From Streptomyces mangrovi (GTDB taxonomy: Bacteria > Actinomycetota > Actinomycetes > Streptomycetales > Streptomycetaceae), in contig NZ_FOSG01000007.1 in NCBI RefSeq assembly GCF_900114215.1, positions 225,756 to 289,755 on the forward strand: a DNA stretch of 64,000 nucleotides, read 5' to 3'. Below the pieces are notes generated by a model. That model saw only the letters and a program-made list of their open reading frames with translations, did no database searches and was not told the origin of the DNA. The translations under genes and the position numbers were made by a program. Every line of letters begins with the position of its first letter. The stretch's first letter is position 1. Below are positions 25,097-33,413 of the stretch, piece after piece.

Positions 25097-25924
25097 GTGA
25101 GCAACGTTCCCAACATCATCCTCAACAACGGCGTCCGGATGCCGCAGCTCGGCTTCGGCGTGTGGCAGGTGCCGGACGAGGAGGCCGCCGCCACCGTCGG
25201 GCACGCACTCGCCTCGGGCTACCGCAGCATCGACACGGCCGCGGTCTACCAGAACGAGAAGGGCACCGGGAAGGCCGTCGCCGAGTCCGGGCTGCCGCGC
25301 GAAGACCTCTTCGTGACCACCAAGGTCTGGAACAACGACCAGGGCCGCGACGCCACGCTGCGCGCCTTCGACGCCTCACTGGAGCGGCTGGGCCTGGACT
25401 ACGTCGACCTCTACCTCATCCACTGGCCCGCGCCGAAGCAGGACCGGTACGTCGAGACCTGGAAGGCACTGGAGGAGATCCACGCCGACGGGCGCGCCAA
25501 GGCCATCGGCGTGTCCAACTTCAAGCCCACCCACCTGCGGCGGCTGATGGAGGAGACCGAGATCGTCCCCGCCGTCAACCAGATCGAGCTGCACCCCAAC
25601 TTCCCGCAGGCCGAGTCCCGCGCCTTCCACGCCGAGCACGGCATCGCCACCGAGGCCTGGTCGCCGCTGGGCCAGGGCAAGGGGCTGCTGGAGGACCCGG
25701 TGATCGCCGAGCTCGCCCGCAAGCACGGCCGCACCCCCGCCCAGGTGGTGCTGCGCTGGCACCTCCAGCTCGGCAACGTGGTGATCCCCAAGTCCGTCAC
25801 CCCCTCCCGGATCGAGGAGAACATCGACGTGTTCTCCTTCGTCCTGGACGACGACGACATGACGGGCATGTCCACCCTGGACAACGGCGCCCGGCTGGGC
25901 CCCGACCCCGACGAGATGGGCTGA
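25097..25924 (+). CDS. Aldo/keto reductase
   Basis: A 275-residue AKR. The family signature GYRSIDTAAVYQNEKGTG holds Asp and Tyr of the tetrad, KVWNND the Lys, and LIHWP the His. IGVSNF and VIPKSVTPSRIEEN (NADPH binding) follow. It reduces aldehydes or ketones with NADPH; substrate unknown, 2,5-diketo-gluconate reductase type by overall similarity. GTG 25097 gives the conserved short N-terminus; longer starts upstream lack similarity. Confidence 0.92.
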   Translation: MSNVPNIILNNGVRMPQLGFGVWQVPDEEAAATVGHALASGYRSIDTAAVYQNEKGTGKAVAESGLPREDLFVTTKVWNNDQGRDATLRAFDASLERLGLDYVDLYLIHWPAPKQDRYVETWKALEEIHADGRAKAIGVSNFKPTHLRRLMEETEIVPAVNQIELHPNFPQAESRAFHAEHGIATEAWSPLGQGKGLLEDPVIAELARKHGRTPAQVVLRWHLQLGNVVIPKSVTPSRIEENIDVFSFVLDDDDMTGMSTLDNGARLGPDPDEMG

Positions 25925-25949
25925 GGCTGCACCGGCTCCCCTCCCCCGG

Positions 25950-25993
25950 CCGCGGCCCCCGGCGTCCCTCCCATCGGACGCCGGGGGCCGCGG
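25950..25993 (+). terminator. Terminator after aldo/keto reductase
   Basis: CCGCGGCCCCCGGCGTCC (25950-25967) pairs perfectly with the complementary arm at 25976-25993 around an 8-nt loop, 25 bases after the stop. Confidence 0.8.
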
Positions 25994-26107
25994 TGCGGAC
26001 GGTGGTGTGACGGTCGCCGACTCCGGCGGCCCGTACGTCGCCGGCGAACAGGCCCGGGGCCGCTCCGCGCGCAGCTCCCCCTCCCGGCGCGCGGGGCGGC
26101 CCTTTCG

Positions 26108-26163
26108 GCTGCCGTGAACCCGCTGCCGTGAACCCGCGGTTGTGGGACCGCGGTTGTGGGACC
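26108..26163 (+). repeat. Two pairs of 14-bp tandem repeats
   Basis: GCTGCCGTGAACCC occurs twice (26108-26135), immediately followed by GCGGTTGTGGGACC twice (26136-26163). They stand about 190 bases before the protease start. The two unit types are partly complementary in design (AACCC and GGGACC ends), so a weak hairpin or binding array is possible, but slippage alone explains them. Confidence 0.6.
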
Positions 26164-26348
26164 GCTGCCGAGGGCCGGTGCCACCCCTGTGATCACGCGT
26201 GAAGGTCTCGTGCCCACTTTCCCCTGGTGTCCGATATGCGACACCGGCGCACCGCGAAACGTCTAACTTGACAGGCGCACGCCACCCTCATGGAACACGG
26301 GCGTGCCGTTCACCCCTACCCTCTTTCCCCCACAACAGAGGAGAACGC

Positions 26349-27551
26349 ATGCGCCACAGCCGTGGTATCGCGACCGGTGCGGCAATCGCCGCCACCGCAC
26401 TCGCCCTGACCGCACTGCCCTCCCTCGCCGGCGCGGTCACGTCGTCCCCCACCGGCACCTCCGCGAAGACCGCCGCCGGAACCACCCTCACCGCCGACGC
26501 CCTCCGCGCCGCCGAGGAGATGCCCGCCGGCGCTCTGAAGGCCATGCAGCGCGACTTCGGCATAACCGCCGAGCAGGCCCGCGAGCGCGTCGCGAACGAG
26601 TACCGCGCCGGCGAGATCGCCCCCGCCCTCGCCGAGGACCTCGCCGACAGCTTCGCCGGCGCCTGGACCACCGGCGACACCTCCACCCTCACCGTCGCCA
26701 CCACCGACGCCTCCGAGGCCTCCGCCATCACCGCTCAGGGCGCCCGGGCCAAGGTCGTCGAGCACGGCATGGACGAGCTCAAGGCCGCCAAGGCCGCGCT
26801 GGACCGGGCCGCCGAGAAGAACGCCACCACCGCCGCGCCCGTGTGGTACGTCGACGTCAAAACCAACTCCGTCGTCGTCCGCGCCTCCGACACCGCCGAG
26901 GCCCGCGCCTTCGCCGAGGCCGCCGGAGCCGACACCGACCTGGTGCGCGTGGTGAAGTCCGACGAGCAGCCCCGTCCGCTGTACGACCTGCGCGGCGGCG
27001 ACGCGTACTACATCAACGGATCCGGCCGCTGCTCGGTCGGCTTCCCCGTCACCAAGGGCTCCCAGCAGGGCTTCGTCACCGCCGGCCACTGCGGCACCAG
27101 GGGCAGCTCCACCACCGGCTACAACCGGGCCGCCCAGGGCACCTTCCAGGGCTCGTCCTTCCCCGGCAACGACTACGCCTGGGTCGCGGCCAACTCCAAC
27201 TGGACCGCCACCCCGTACGTGAAGACCTCCAGCGGCAACGTCCAGGTCGCCGGCTCCACCCAGGCCACCGTCGGCGCCTCCATATGCCGCTCGGGCTCCA
27301 CCACCGGCTGGCACTGCGGCACCATCCAGCAGCACAACACCAGCGTCACCTACCCCGAGGGCACCATCACCGGCGTGACCCGGACCACCGTGTGCGCCGA
27401 GCCCGGCGACTCCGGCGGCTCCTACATCTCCGGCAGCCAGGCCCAGGGCGTCACCTCCGGCGGCTCCGGCAACTGCCGCACCGGCGGCACCACCTACTAC
27501 CAGCCGGTCAACGAGATCCTCTCCGCCTACGGGCTGACCCTCAAGCGGTAA
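26349..27551 (+). CDS. Streptogrisin-type secreted serine protease (S1)
   Basis: A 400-residue pre-pro-protease. Signal peptide 1-29, a pro-region of about 185 residues (KAMQRDFGITAEQARERVAN and later TAAPVWYVDVKTNSVVV) as in alpha-lytic protease relatives, and a mature chymotrypsin-fold domain from about 215. The triad is His247 (TAGHCG), Asp275 (GNDYAWV) and Ser355 (EPGDSGGS). Six cysteines fit three disulfides. It is an extracellular digestive protease. ATG 26349 has GAGGAGAA just upstream. Confidence 0.95.
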   Translation: MRHSRGIATGAAIAATALALTALPSLAGAVTSSPTGTSAKTAAGTTLTADALRAAEEMPAGALKAMQRDFGITAEQARERVANEYRAGEIAPALAEDLADSFAGAWTTGDTSTLTVATTDASEASAITAQGARAKVVEHGMDELKAAKAALDRAAEKNATTAAPVWYVDVKTNSVVVRASDTAEARAFAEAAGADTDLVRVVKSDEQPRPLYDLRGGDAYYINGSGRCSVGFPVTKGSQQGFVTAGHCGTRGSSTTGYNRAAQGTFQGSSFPGNDYAWVAANSNWTATPYVKTSSGNVQVAGSTQATVGASICRSGSTTGWHCGTIQQHNTSVTYPEGTITGVTRTTVCAEPGDSGGSYISGSQAQGVTSGGSGNCRTGGTTYYQPVNEILSAYGLTLKR

Positions 27552-27572
27552 TCCACCGGCCGCAGCACGAAC

Positions 27573-27604
27573 GGAAGCCGCCGCCCGGCCGGGCGGCGGC
27601 TTCC
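27573..27604 (+). terminator. Perfect 32-bp palindromic terminator
   Basis: GGAAGCCGCCGCCCGG and its exact complement meet without a loop at 27588/27589. It sits between the convergent protease and pterin dehydratase genes and can stop both. Confidence 0.85.
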
Positions 27605-27634
27605 GCCGTACACGTAGCAGGTACGGGCCACGGG

Positions 27635-27943
27635 CTACGGGCGCGCGCCGTGCGAGGGGGCGATCTCCTCGATCCGCCGGGCCAGGCGCACGTCCAGCTC
27701 CGTCACCTTCCCGCCCACGCTGTGGGTGTTCACCGAGACCCCCACCGAGTCGTAGCCCAGCAGCAGATCCGCGTGGTGGTTCATCTCCTCCTGGATCCGC
27801 GCGACATGGAGCACCATCGCCGCGGCCGGGAAGTGCCCGGCGAAGGAGTACGTCCGCCTCAGCCGGTCCTCGGTGAACTCCCAGCCGGGCAGCTCCGCCA
27901 GCGCGGCGTCGATCTCCTGCGAGGTCAGCGGTCGGGGTGCCAT
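27635..27943 (-). CDS. 4a-hydroxytetrahydrobiopterin dehydratase
   Basis: A 102-residue pterin-4a-carbinolamine dehydratase: LPGWEFTEDRLRRTYSF near the N-terminus, then EEMNHHADLLLGYDSVGVSV and NTHSVGGKVTELDVRLA. The His-His pair and the later THSVGG are the active-site elements. It recycles the pterin cofactor of aromatic amino acid hydroxylases or serves a side role in pterin metabolism. Divergent from the XRE regulator at 27995. Confidence 0.92.
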   Translation of the reverse strand: MAPRPLTSQEIDAALAELPGWEFTEDRLRRTYSFAGHFPAAAMVLHVARIQEEMNHHADLLLGYDSVGVSVNTHSVGGKVTELDVRLARRIEEIAPSHGARP

Positions 27944-27994
27944 GGCACGAAATCTCACTTCCCGTGGACGACCCTCCCAGCCTAGGGTCGCGGC

Positions 27995-28816
27995 ATGGGA
28001 TCCACTGCGGTCGACACGGGCACGGGGACGAGCAGGCCGGCGAACGGGGTGGGCCCCCTGCTGCGGCACTGGCGGGAGCGCGCCGGGCTCAGCCAGCTCG
28101 AACTGGCCCTGCGCGCCGACTCCTCCGCCAGGCACATCAGCTTCGTCGAGACCGGGCGCACCCGCCCCAGCCCCCGGATGGTGCTCCGGCTGGCCGAGCA
28201 CCTCGACGTCCCCGTGCGCGAGCGCAACGCGCTGCTGATGGCCGCCGGACACGCCCCGCACTACCCCGAGACCCCCGTGGACGACCCCTCCCTGGCCGCT
28301 CTGCGCGAGGGCCTGGAGCGGATGCTGACGGCGTACGAGCCCTTCCCCGCCCTGGTGGTCGACGGCCGGTACGAGGTGGTGGCCGCCAACCGCGGCATCG
28401 CCGCCCTGCTGGAGGGCGTGGCAGAACACCTCCTGCGCCCCCCGCTGAACGCCATGCGCCTGACCCTCCACCCCGACGGCCTGGCCCCCCGCATCCGCAA
28501 CCTCCCCCAGTGGCGCGAGCACCTGCTGGAGCAGATGCGGCGACAACTCGCGCTGCTGCGGTCGGCACCGCTGCGCGAGCTGTACGAGGAGGTGGCCGCC
28601 CATCCGGTACCCGGGGGAGACACCGAACGGCGTGGGACCGCGAGCCCCTTCGCCCTGCCGCTGGTGATCGAGCACCAAGGTCACGTCCTGTCGTTCTTCT
28701 CCACCATCACCGCCTTCAACACCCCGATGGACGTGACCGTCTCCGAGTTGGCGATGGAGACCTTCGTCCCGGCCGACCCGGAGACGGCGGCCCTGCTGCC
28801 GAGGCTGCTCGGGTAG
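27995..28816 (+). CDS. XRE regulator with MmyB-like ligand domain
   Basis: A 273-residue regulator: HTH at about 20-75 (LRHWRERAGLSQLELALRAD; ARHISFVETGRTRPSPRMV) and an MmyB-like ligand-binding domain from about 100 (ALVVDGRYEVVAANRGIAAL; a later YEEVAAHP). MmyB relatives bind fatty-acid-like ligands and usually control a nearby oxidoreductase; here the nearest candidates are the divergent pterin dehydratase and the convergent membrane protein. Confidence 0.9.
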   Translation: MGSTAVDTGTGTSRPANGVGPLLRHWRERAGLSQLELALRADSSARHISFVETGRTRPSPRMVLRLAEHLDVPVRERNALLMAAGHAPHYPETPVDDPSLAALREGLERMLTAYEPFPALVVDGRYEVVAANRGIAALLEGVAEHLLRPPLNAMRLTLHPDGLAPRIRNLPQWREHLLEQMRRQLALLRSAPLRELYEEVAAHPVPGGDTERRGTASPFALPLVIEHQGHVLSFFSTITAFNTPMDVTVSELAMETFVPADPETAALLPRLLG

Positions 28817-28850
28817 CCGGCAGGTCCCGGTCGGCACCGGCCGGTGTCGG

Positions 28851-29303
28851 TCACGCCCGGCCGGGAGCGCGGAGCACCGCGCGGAGCGCCAGGTGCTGGG
28901 CCACGGCCAGGGCGGCGACCACCGCGGCCTGCAACGGGATCCACACCCACCCCGCGGCGGACGGTTCCAGTACGCCGGCGGCGAGGACGGCGGCGCCGGC
29001 CAGTGCCCACAGCAGGTTCCCCTCCACCACCGCCCGCACCCAGGGCGCGGGCGGAACGGGGCGGCTCGCCAGGATGCCGACCCCCGCGCCGTACAGCAGC
29101 AGGAAGGCGCCCACTCCCAGGAGCAGGCCGGCGCCCACTCCCAGCAGCCGTCCGAGGAAGCCGGACAGAGCCAGGTAGGCGGCGGCGTTGGTGAGGGTGA
29201 CCGCCGCGTCCAGGGCGAGGAGCCGCCGCAGCAGGGGCAGCGCGGCTCGGGTGGGGCGGGTGGGGCGGGTGGTGCCGAAGGTCTCGGGTGAGGTAGCGGA
29301 CAT
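28851..29303 (-). CDS. Four-helix membrane protein, unknown function
   Basis: A 150-residue integral membrane protein with about four hydrophobic segments (LLALDAAVTLTNAAAYLALS; LLGVGAFLLLYGAGVGILAS; NLLWALAGAAVLAAGVLEPS; LQAAVVAALAVAQHLALRAV). I know no functional assignment. Glycine-rich helices and the small size recall SPW- or DoxX-like proteins, but no motif decides. It converges with the XRE regulator. Confidence 0.75.
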   Translation of the reverse strand: MSATSPETFGTTRPTRPTRAALPLLRRLLALDAAVTLTNAAAYLALSGFLGRLLGVGAGLLLGVGAFLLLYGAGVGILASRPVPPAPWVRAVVEGNLLWALAGAAVLAAGVLEPSAAGWVWIPLQAAVVAALAVAQHLALRAVLRAPGRA

Positions 29304-29487
29304 GGCGGATCGGCCTCCGTCGTCTCGGGTGCGGTGCTGGTGCGGTGCTGGTGCACTGTGGGCACGGTGCGGAAAGCTCCGGCCGTACGCACGGGCCAGG
29401 GGCCAAGGGCCGGAGGCCGGGTTCCGGCCGGAGCGCGCCGGCCGGAACCCGGTGCCCCCACCCTGCCGCCGGTCCGTGCGGGGGTCG

Positions 29488-29504
29488 ATTACCGCTGAGG
29501 TAAT
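29488..29504 (-). promoter_or_regulatory. Inverted repeat upstream of the membrane protein gene
   Basis: ATTACC GCTGA GGTAAT: 6-bp arms, 5-bp spacer, in an AT-richer spot about 185 bases upstream of ATG 29303. This has the look of a regulator binding site; the regulator is unknown. Confidence 0.4.
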
Positions 29505-29601
29505 ACAAGACGCTTGGCACACTTTTCCTCGGATCCGGCGGACTCGGCCTGACGACCGGACGACCGGACAGCCTGACGGCCGGACGGCCGGGCCGGCCTG
29601 T

Positions 29602-31686
29602 TCAGCGCAGGGGCGCGCGGGCCGGGATGAAGGGCGCGGTCACCGCCTGGGCGGCCTCCGCCTCGCGCAGCCAGCCGCGCAGCACCCGGTGGACCTGCTC
29701 GGCGCCGACCGGCTCGCCGTCCGCGTCCGGCGGGGACAGCAGGCGCGGGTAGAGGATGAACGCCCGGGACTGCTCGCCTCCCAGGCCGCCGTGGGAGCCG
29801 ATCTGCTCCTCGAAGGCGTGGACGGCGCCGGTGGCCCGGTCGAGGGCCGAGTTGACCATGATGTCGGCGGCGTGCGGGAAGCGCGCGGTGCGCCGCACCA
29901 GGGCCGCGGCGCGGGGCCCGTAGGGCTCCAGGGGGTCCTCGCCGGTGATCTCGCCGGTGTCCAGGCGGTGTTCGCTGTCGCCGGGGCCGAGCACCACCGG
30001 CCCATGGCGCTCGGTGTCCACCAGCAGGAAGCCGATGCCGGGGTGGTTGGCGAGGGTGCGCAGCAGGGCGGGGTGGCGGCGGTCGATCTCCTCGCGGGTG
30101 GCCCGCCCGGGGATGCCGGGGAAGGAGACCAGCCCGAGGTTGCCCGAGCCCAGCACCACCGGATCGGAGGTGGGGGCGGGCCAGTGGGGTTCGGCGCCGT
30201 GCCCGTCCTCGGGCCGGTGCAGGGCGGCGCGGGCGGCGGCGCGGGCCTCGGCGCCGCTGGCCGTGTGCCGGGCCCTCCGGGAGACCGGCAGCCCGCATCC
30301 GGCGCGGACCAGGTCCTCCAGGGTGAGCCCGTAGTGGGAGGCGAAGGTCTCGCCGGGGCTCTGCCCGTGGTCGGACAGGAGGACCAGGCGGTAGGGCCGG
30401 GGGGCCTGGGCGGCGGCGTTGGCGATCAGGCCGACGGACCGGTCCAGCCGCCGCAGCACCTGGTGGGTGTCGCGGCCGTGCGGCCCGGAGTGGTGGGCCA
30501 CCTCGTCGTAGGCGACGAGGTCGGCGTAGACGGCGGTGCGCCCGCTGAGGACGTCGCCGAGGACGGAGGCGACCACCACGTCCCGCTGGACGACGGTGGC
30601 GAAGGCCCGGATGAACGGGTAGAGCCCGCCGCGCGGCACCCGCGGGCTGTCCCCGCGCAGCCTGGCGCGGGTGGACTGGACGATCTCGCGGACCACCTCG
30701 GCGGTGAAGGAGGCGGCCGTGCGGGTGGCGTTGGCCGGGTCGGAGAAGTACGCGAAGTACCCGGCGCGCGACCGGTTGTGCCGGCCGCGGCGGGCGGAGA
30801 CGGAGAGCACCAGGGCCACCTGGGCGGCTCCGCCGCTGAAGAGGTTGCCGCGGCTGGCGCCGTCCCGGGCGAGCAGTCCGGGCTCGCCGCTGTGTTCGGC
30901 GGCGCGGCGCTGGAGCCGGGCGGCGCTGGAGGGCCGGTTGCTGATCACCACCTCGCCGGTCTCCTTCTCGTACCAGCGGAAGGCGGGCACGTCCTCGTTG
31001 GAGCCGTGCAGGATACCGAGCTGGCTGGCGCCGGTCTGGCTGGACCAGTCGGTGTGCCAGGGGACAAGGCGGTGGGTGTCGCGGAGCATGGCGGCGACGG
31101 TGGGCATCAGCGGTTCGCCGTCGGTGGGGGCGCGGGCCGCGTCGCGCAGCACGTCGTGGCCGATCCCGTCGAGCTGGAGGAAGACGGTGCCGGGGGTGGC
31201 GGGCATCCGGCGGCGTCCGGTGCGGCGCCAGCGGCGGTCGGCGAGCCGGGCCAGGCGCCGCCGGTAGGCCCGGTCGTCGCGGACGGCCAGGAAGGTGTTG
31301 GCCGCCGAGGAGGCGGCGGACATCGCGGCGGCGACGACCACGGCGGTCTGCGGGTCGGCCTCGCCCCGGTAGTCGGGCAGGAGGGCGAGCGCCAGCCACA
31401 GCAGCGAGCCGTTGAGGAAGAACACCAGCAGGCCCAGTACCAGGGCGGGCACCAGCAGCAGGGCTCTGACCAGCAGGGGCCACACCAGTGCGCTGAGCAG
31501 GCCGAAGGCGCCGGCCCCGAGGGCGGCGGTGATCGCGATGCTGGGGGCGCTGTCGCCGTCGGCGGACTGGAGCCGGAAGTCGGGGAGCACGCCGGCCAGC
31601 ACCAGCATGGTGAGGGTGCTCACCGCCCACACCACCAGGACGCGCAGCACCGCGCCGCCCGCCCTGCGCCAGGCCGCCATCCGCAC
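29602..31686 (-). CDS. Membrane protein: holin-like N-terminus fused to alkaline-phosphatase-fold domain
   Basis: About 694 residues. The first 130 hold four hydrophobic helices (VLRVLVVWAVSTLTMLVLAG and following) similar to the phage-holin-4-like superfamily. Residues from about 160 form an alkaline-phosphatase-superfamily domain: VFLQLDGIGHDVL (metal-binding Asp), TGASQLGIL at the nucleophile position, VAYDEVAHHSGPHGRD and LLSDHGQSPGE. The domain should lie on one face of the membrane and hydrolyse a phosphate or nucleotide ester; substrate unknown. Start GTG 31686 or ATG 31680. Homologues are widely annotated as phage holin family proteins, which does not describe the main domain. Confidence 0.8.
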   Translation of the reverse strand: MRMAAWRRAGGAVLRVLVVWAVSTLTMLVLAGVLPDFRLQSADGDSAPSIAITAALGAGAFGLLSALVWPLLVRALLLVPALVLGLLVFFLNGSLLWLALALLPDYRGEADPQTAVVVAAAMSAASSAANTFLAVRDDRAYRRRLARLADRRWRRTGRRRMPATPGTVFLQLDGIGHDVLRDAARAPTDGEPLMPTVAAMLRDTHRLVPWHTDWSSQTGASQLGILHGSNEDVPAFRWYEKETGEVVISNRPSSAARLQRRAAEHSGEPGLLARDGASRGNLFSGGAAQVALVLSVSARRGRHNRSRAGYFAYFSDPANATRTAASFTAEVVREIVQSTRARLRGDSPRVPRGGLYPFIRAFATVVQRDVVVASVLGDVLSGRTAVYADLVAYDEVAHHSGPHGRDTHQVLRRLDRSVGLIANAAAQAPRPYRLVLLSDHGQSPGETFASHYGLTLEDLVRAGCGLPVSRRARHTASGAEARAAARAALHRPEDGHGAEPHWPAPTSDPVVLGSGNLGLVSFPGIPGRATREEIDRRHPALLRTLANHPGIGFLLVDTERHGPVVLGPGDSEHRLDTGEITGEDPLEPYGPRAAALVRRTARFPHAADIMVNSALDRATGAVHAFEEQIGSHGGLGGEQSRAFILYPRLLSPPDADGEPVGAEQVHRVLRGWLREAEAAQAVTAPFIPARAPLR

Positions 31687-31971
31687 GCCGTCCGCCTTTC
31701 CTCCTCCGGGGCCCCGGGCCGGGCCCGCGCCGGCCCCGGTCCGCCCCAGTAGATCCTCGCGGGCCCCTGCGGTCCGCGTTCTCCGCGCCGGGGGCGTCCA
31801 TGCTTCCCGCGCGCCGGAAACCGCCGTACCCGGCCCGGCGCATCCCACTTTTCCACAGCGCTTCCCCCTTCCGGGGGCGCGTCCGGTCCCTTTGCGAAGG
31901 CTCCCGGAAGCGCGGTGGTGTGATGAGAGGATCGGTACGGGGAAGGGGCGGGCGGAGGGAAGGAGAGCCCG

Positions 31972-32748
31972 GTGCCTGCGGAGATCACGTGGTGGGGCCA
32001 TGCCACGACGACGGTGCGCGACCGCGGCGTGACGGTGCTCACCGACCCGGTGTTCGTCCGGCGGCTGGCCCATCTGCGCAGGCGGCGCGGACAGCCGCCG
32101 CCGGAGTCGGCGGCGCGGGTGGATCTGGTGGTGGTCTCCCATCTGCACGCCGACCATCTGCATCTGCCCTCCCTGGCCCGCCTGCTGCCCGGCACCCGGG
32201 TGGTGGTGCCGTGCGGCGCGCTCGCCTCGGTGGCGGGGCTGCGACGGCTGGCGGAGCGGCTGCGGGTCGAGGAGGTCGACGTGGGCGAGCGGGTGCGGGC
32301 CGGGGATGTGACCGTCCGCGCGGTGCCCGCGGAGCACGACGGGCGGCGGCTGCCGTACGGGCCGCATCTGGCGCCCGCCCTGGGCTATGTGGTCGAGGGG
32401 GATTCCAGGACGTACTTCGCCGGTGACACGGGATTGTTCGACTCCATGGCGGAGGCGGTCGGTCCGGTGGACGCGGCGCTGCTGCCCGTGGGCGGCTGGG
32501 GGCCGAAGCTGGGCGAAGGGCACATGAACGCGCCCCGGGCCGCGGAGGCGCTGGCCCGGCTGGGGGCGCCGCTGGCGGTGCCGGTGCACTACGGGACGTA
32601 CTGGCCGATCGGTCTGGACGCGGTCCGGCCGCACGAGTTCCACTCCCCCGGCGACGAGTTCGCGCGGCTGGCGGCGCGCTCGGCCCCCGCCGCGGCGGTG
32701 CACCGGCTGGGACACGGCGAGAGCGTACGGCTGGAGGCGGCGGGGTGA
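31972..32748 (+). CDS. Metallo-beta-lactamase-fold hydrolase (UlaG-like)
   Basis: A 258-residue MBL-fold protein: ITWWGHATTTV, VVVSHLHADHLHLPSL (the HxHxDH motif), the later AEHDG, YFAGDTGLFDSM with the bridging Asp, and VPVHYGTYWP with the last His. Related proteins are UlaG-like or NAPE-PLD-like phosphodiester hydrolases. GTG 31972 follows AGGGAAGGAG. Its stop overlaps the start of the DedA gene (TGATG), so the two are coupled. Confidence 0.9.
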   Translation: MPAEITWWGHATTTVRDRGVTVLTDPVFVRRLAHLRRRRGQPPPESAARVDLVVVSHLHADHLHLPSLARLLPGTRVVVPCGALASVAGLRRLAERLRVEEVDVGERVRAGDVTVRAVPAEHDGRRLPYGPHLAPALGYVVEGDSRTYFAGDTGLFDSMAEAVGPVDAALLPVGGWGPKLGEGHMNAPRAAEALARLGAPLAVPVHYGTYWPIGLDAVRPHEFHSPGDEFARLAARSAPAAAVHRLGHGESVRLEAAG

Positions 32749-33380
32749 TGGACGCGCTGCTGGGCGCGGTGCGGGAGATACCGGGGCAGGTGGCGCCGGG
32801 CGCGGTGGGCTATCCGTCGCTGTTCCTGCTGGTGGCCTTCGGTGCGCTGGTGCCGGTGGTGCCGACGGGTGCGCTGGTCAGTGCGGCGTCGGCGGTGGCG
32901 TTCCACCGCAGTCCTCCGGCCCTTCCGCTGCTGCTGGTGTTCGCCGTCGCGTCGCTGGCCGCGTTCCTGGGCGATCTGCTGCTGTACTGGCTCGGGCGGC
33001 GCGGCGGTCACTCCAGGAACGGGGCGCGCTGGCTGGAGCGGATGCGCGGGCGGGCCGATCCGGAACGGCTGGAGGCCTCGCGACGGAAGCTGGACGAGCA
33101 CGGCGTGACGGTGCTGGTCCTCTCCCGGCTGATACCGGCCGGGCGGATCCCGGTGATGGTGGCCTGCCTGCTGTCGCGGGTGCCGGTGCGGCGGTTCGTG
33201 CGCGGCGCGGCTCCGGCCTGCCTGGTGTGGACGGCGACCTACCAGCTGATCGGGATCCTGGGCGGGTCGCTGTTCCCCGAGCCGTGGCAGGGCGTGGCCG
33301 CGGCGGTCGGCCTGACGCTGCTGGTCGGGGCGGCGCCCTCGGCGTGGCGGCGGATGCGCCCGGTGCGGGTCCGGCGCTAG
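32748..33380 (+). CDS. DedA-family membrane protein (VTT domain)
   Basis: A 210-residue polytopic protein of the DedA/SNARE-associated family. LVPVVPTGALVSAASAVAF is the re-entrant helix region; the conserved arginine/glycine stretch is VLVLSRLIPAGRIPVMVACL. Family members are lipid scramblases or undecaprenyl-phosphate flippases. Coupling to an MBL hydrolase that may act on phospholipids fits envelope lipid turnover (inference). Confidence 0.9.
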   Translation: MDALLGAVREIPGQVAPGAVGYPSLFLLVAFGALVPVVPTGALVSAASAVAFHRSPPALPLLLVFAVASLAAFLGDLLLYWLGRRGGHSRNGARWLERMRGRADPERLEASRRKLDEHGVTVLVLSRLIPAGRIPVMVACLLSRVPVRRFVRGAAPACLVWTATYQLIGILGGSLFPEPWQGVAAAVGLTLLVGAAPSAWRRMRPVRVRR

Positions 33381-33413
33381 GCGGGTACGAGGCCGGGGTC
33401 GGGGTCGGCCCGG

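Noticed and set aside
23083..25194. A 703-residue minus-strand open frame
   Set aside because: It is an exact antisense shadow of the acyl-CoA ligase gene, with Val/Gly-rich low-complexity translation.
29602..32715. A 1037-residue minus-strand open frame extending past 31686
   Set aside because: The part beyond 31686 is antisense to the MBL gene at 31972 and has no protein-like sequence; it is an effect of the GC-rich codon bias.
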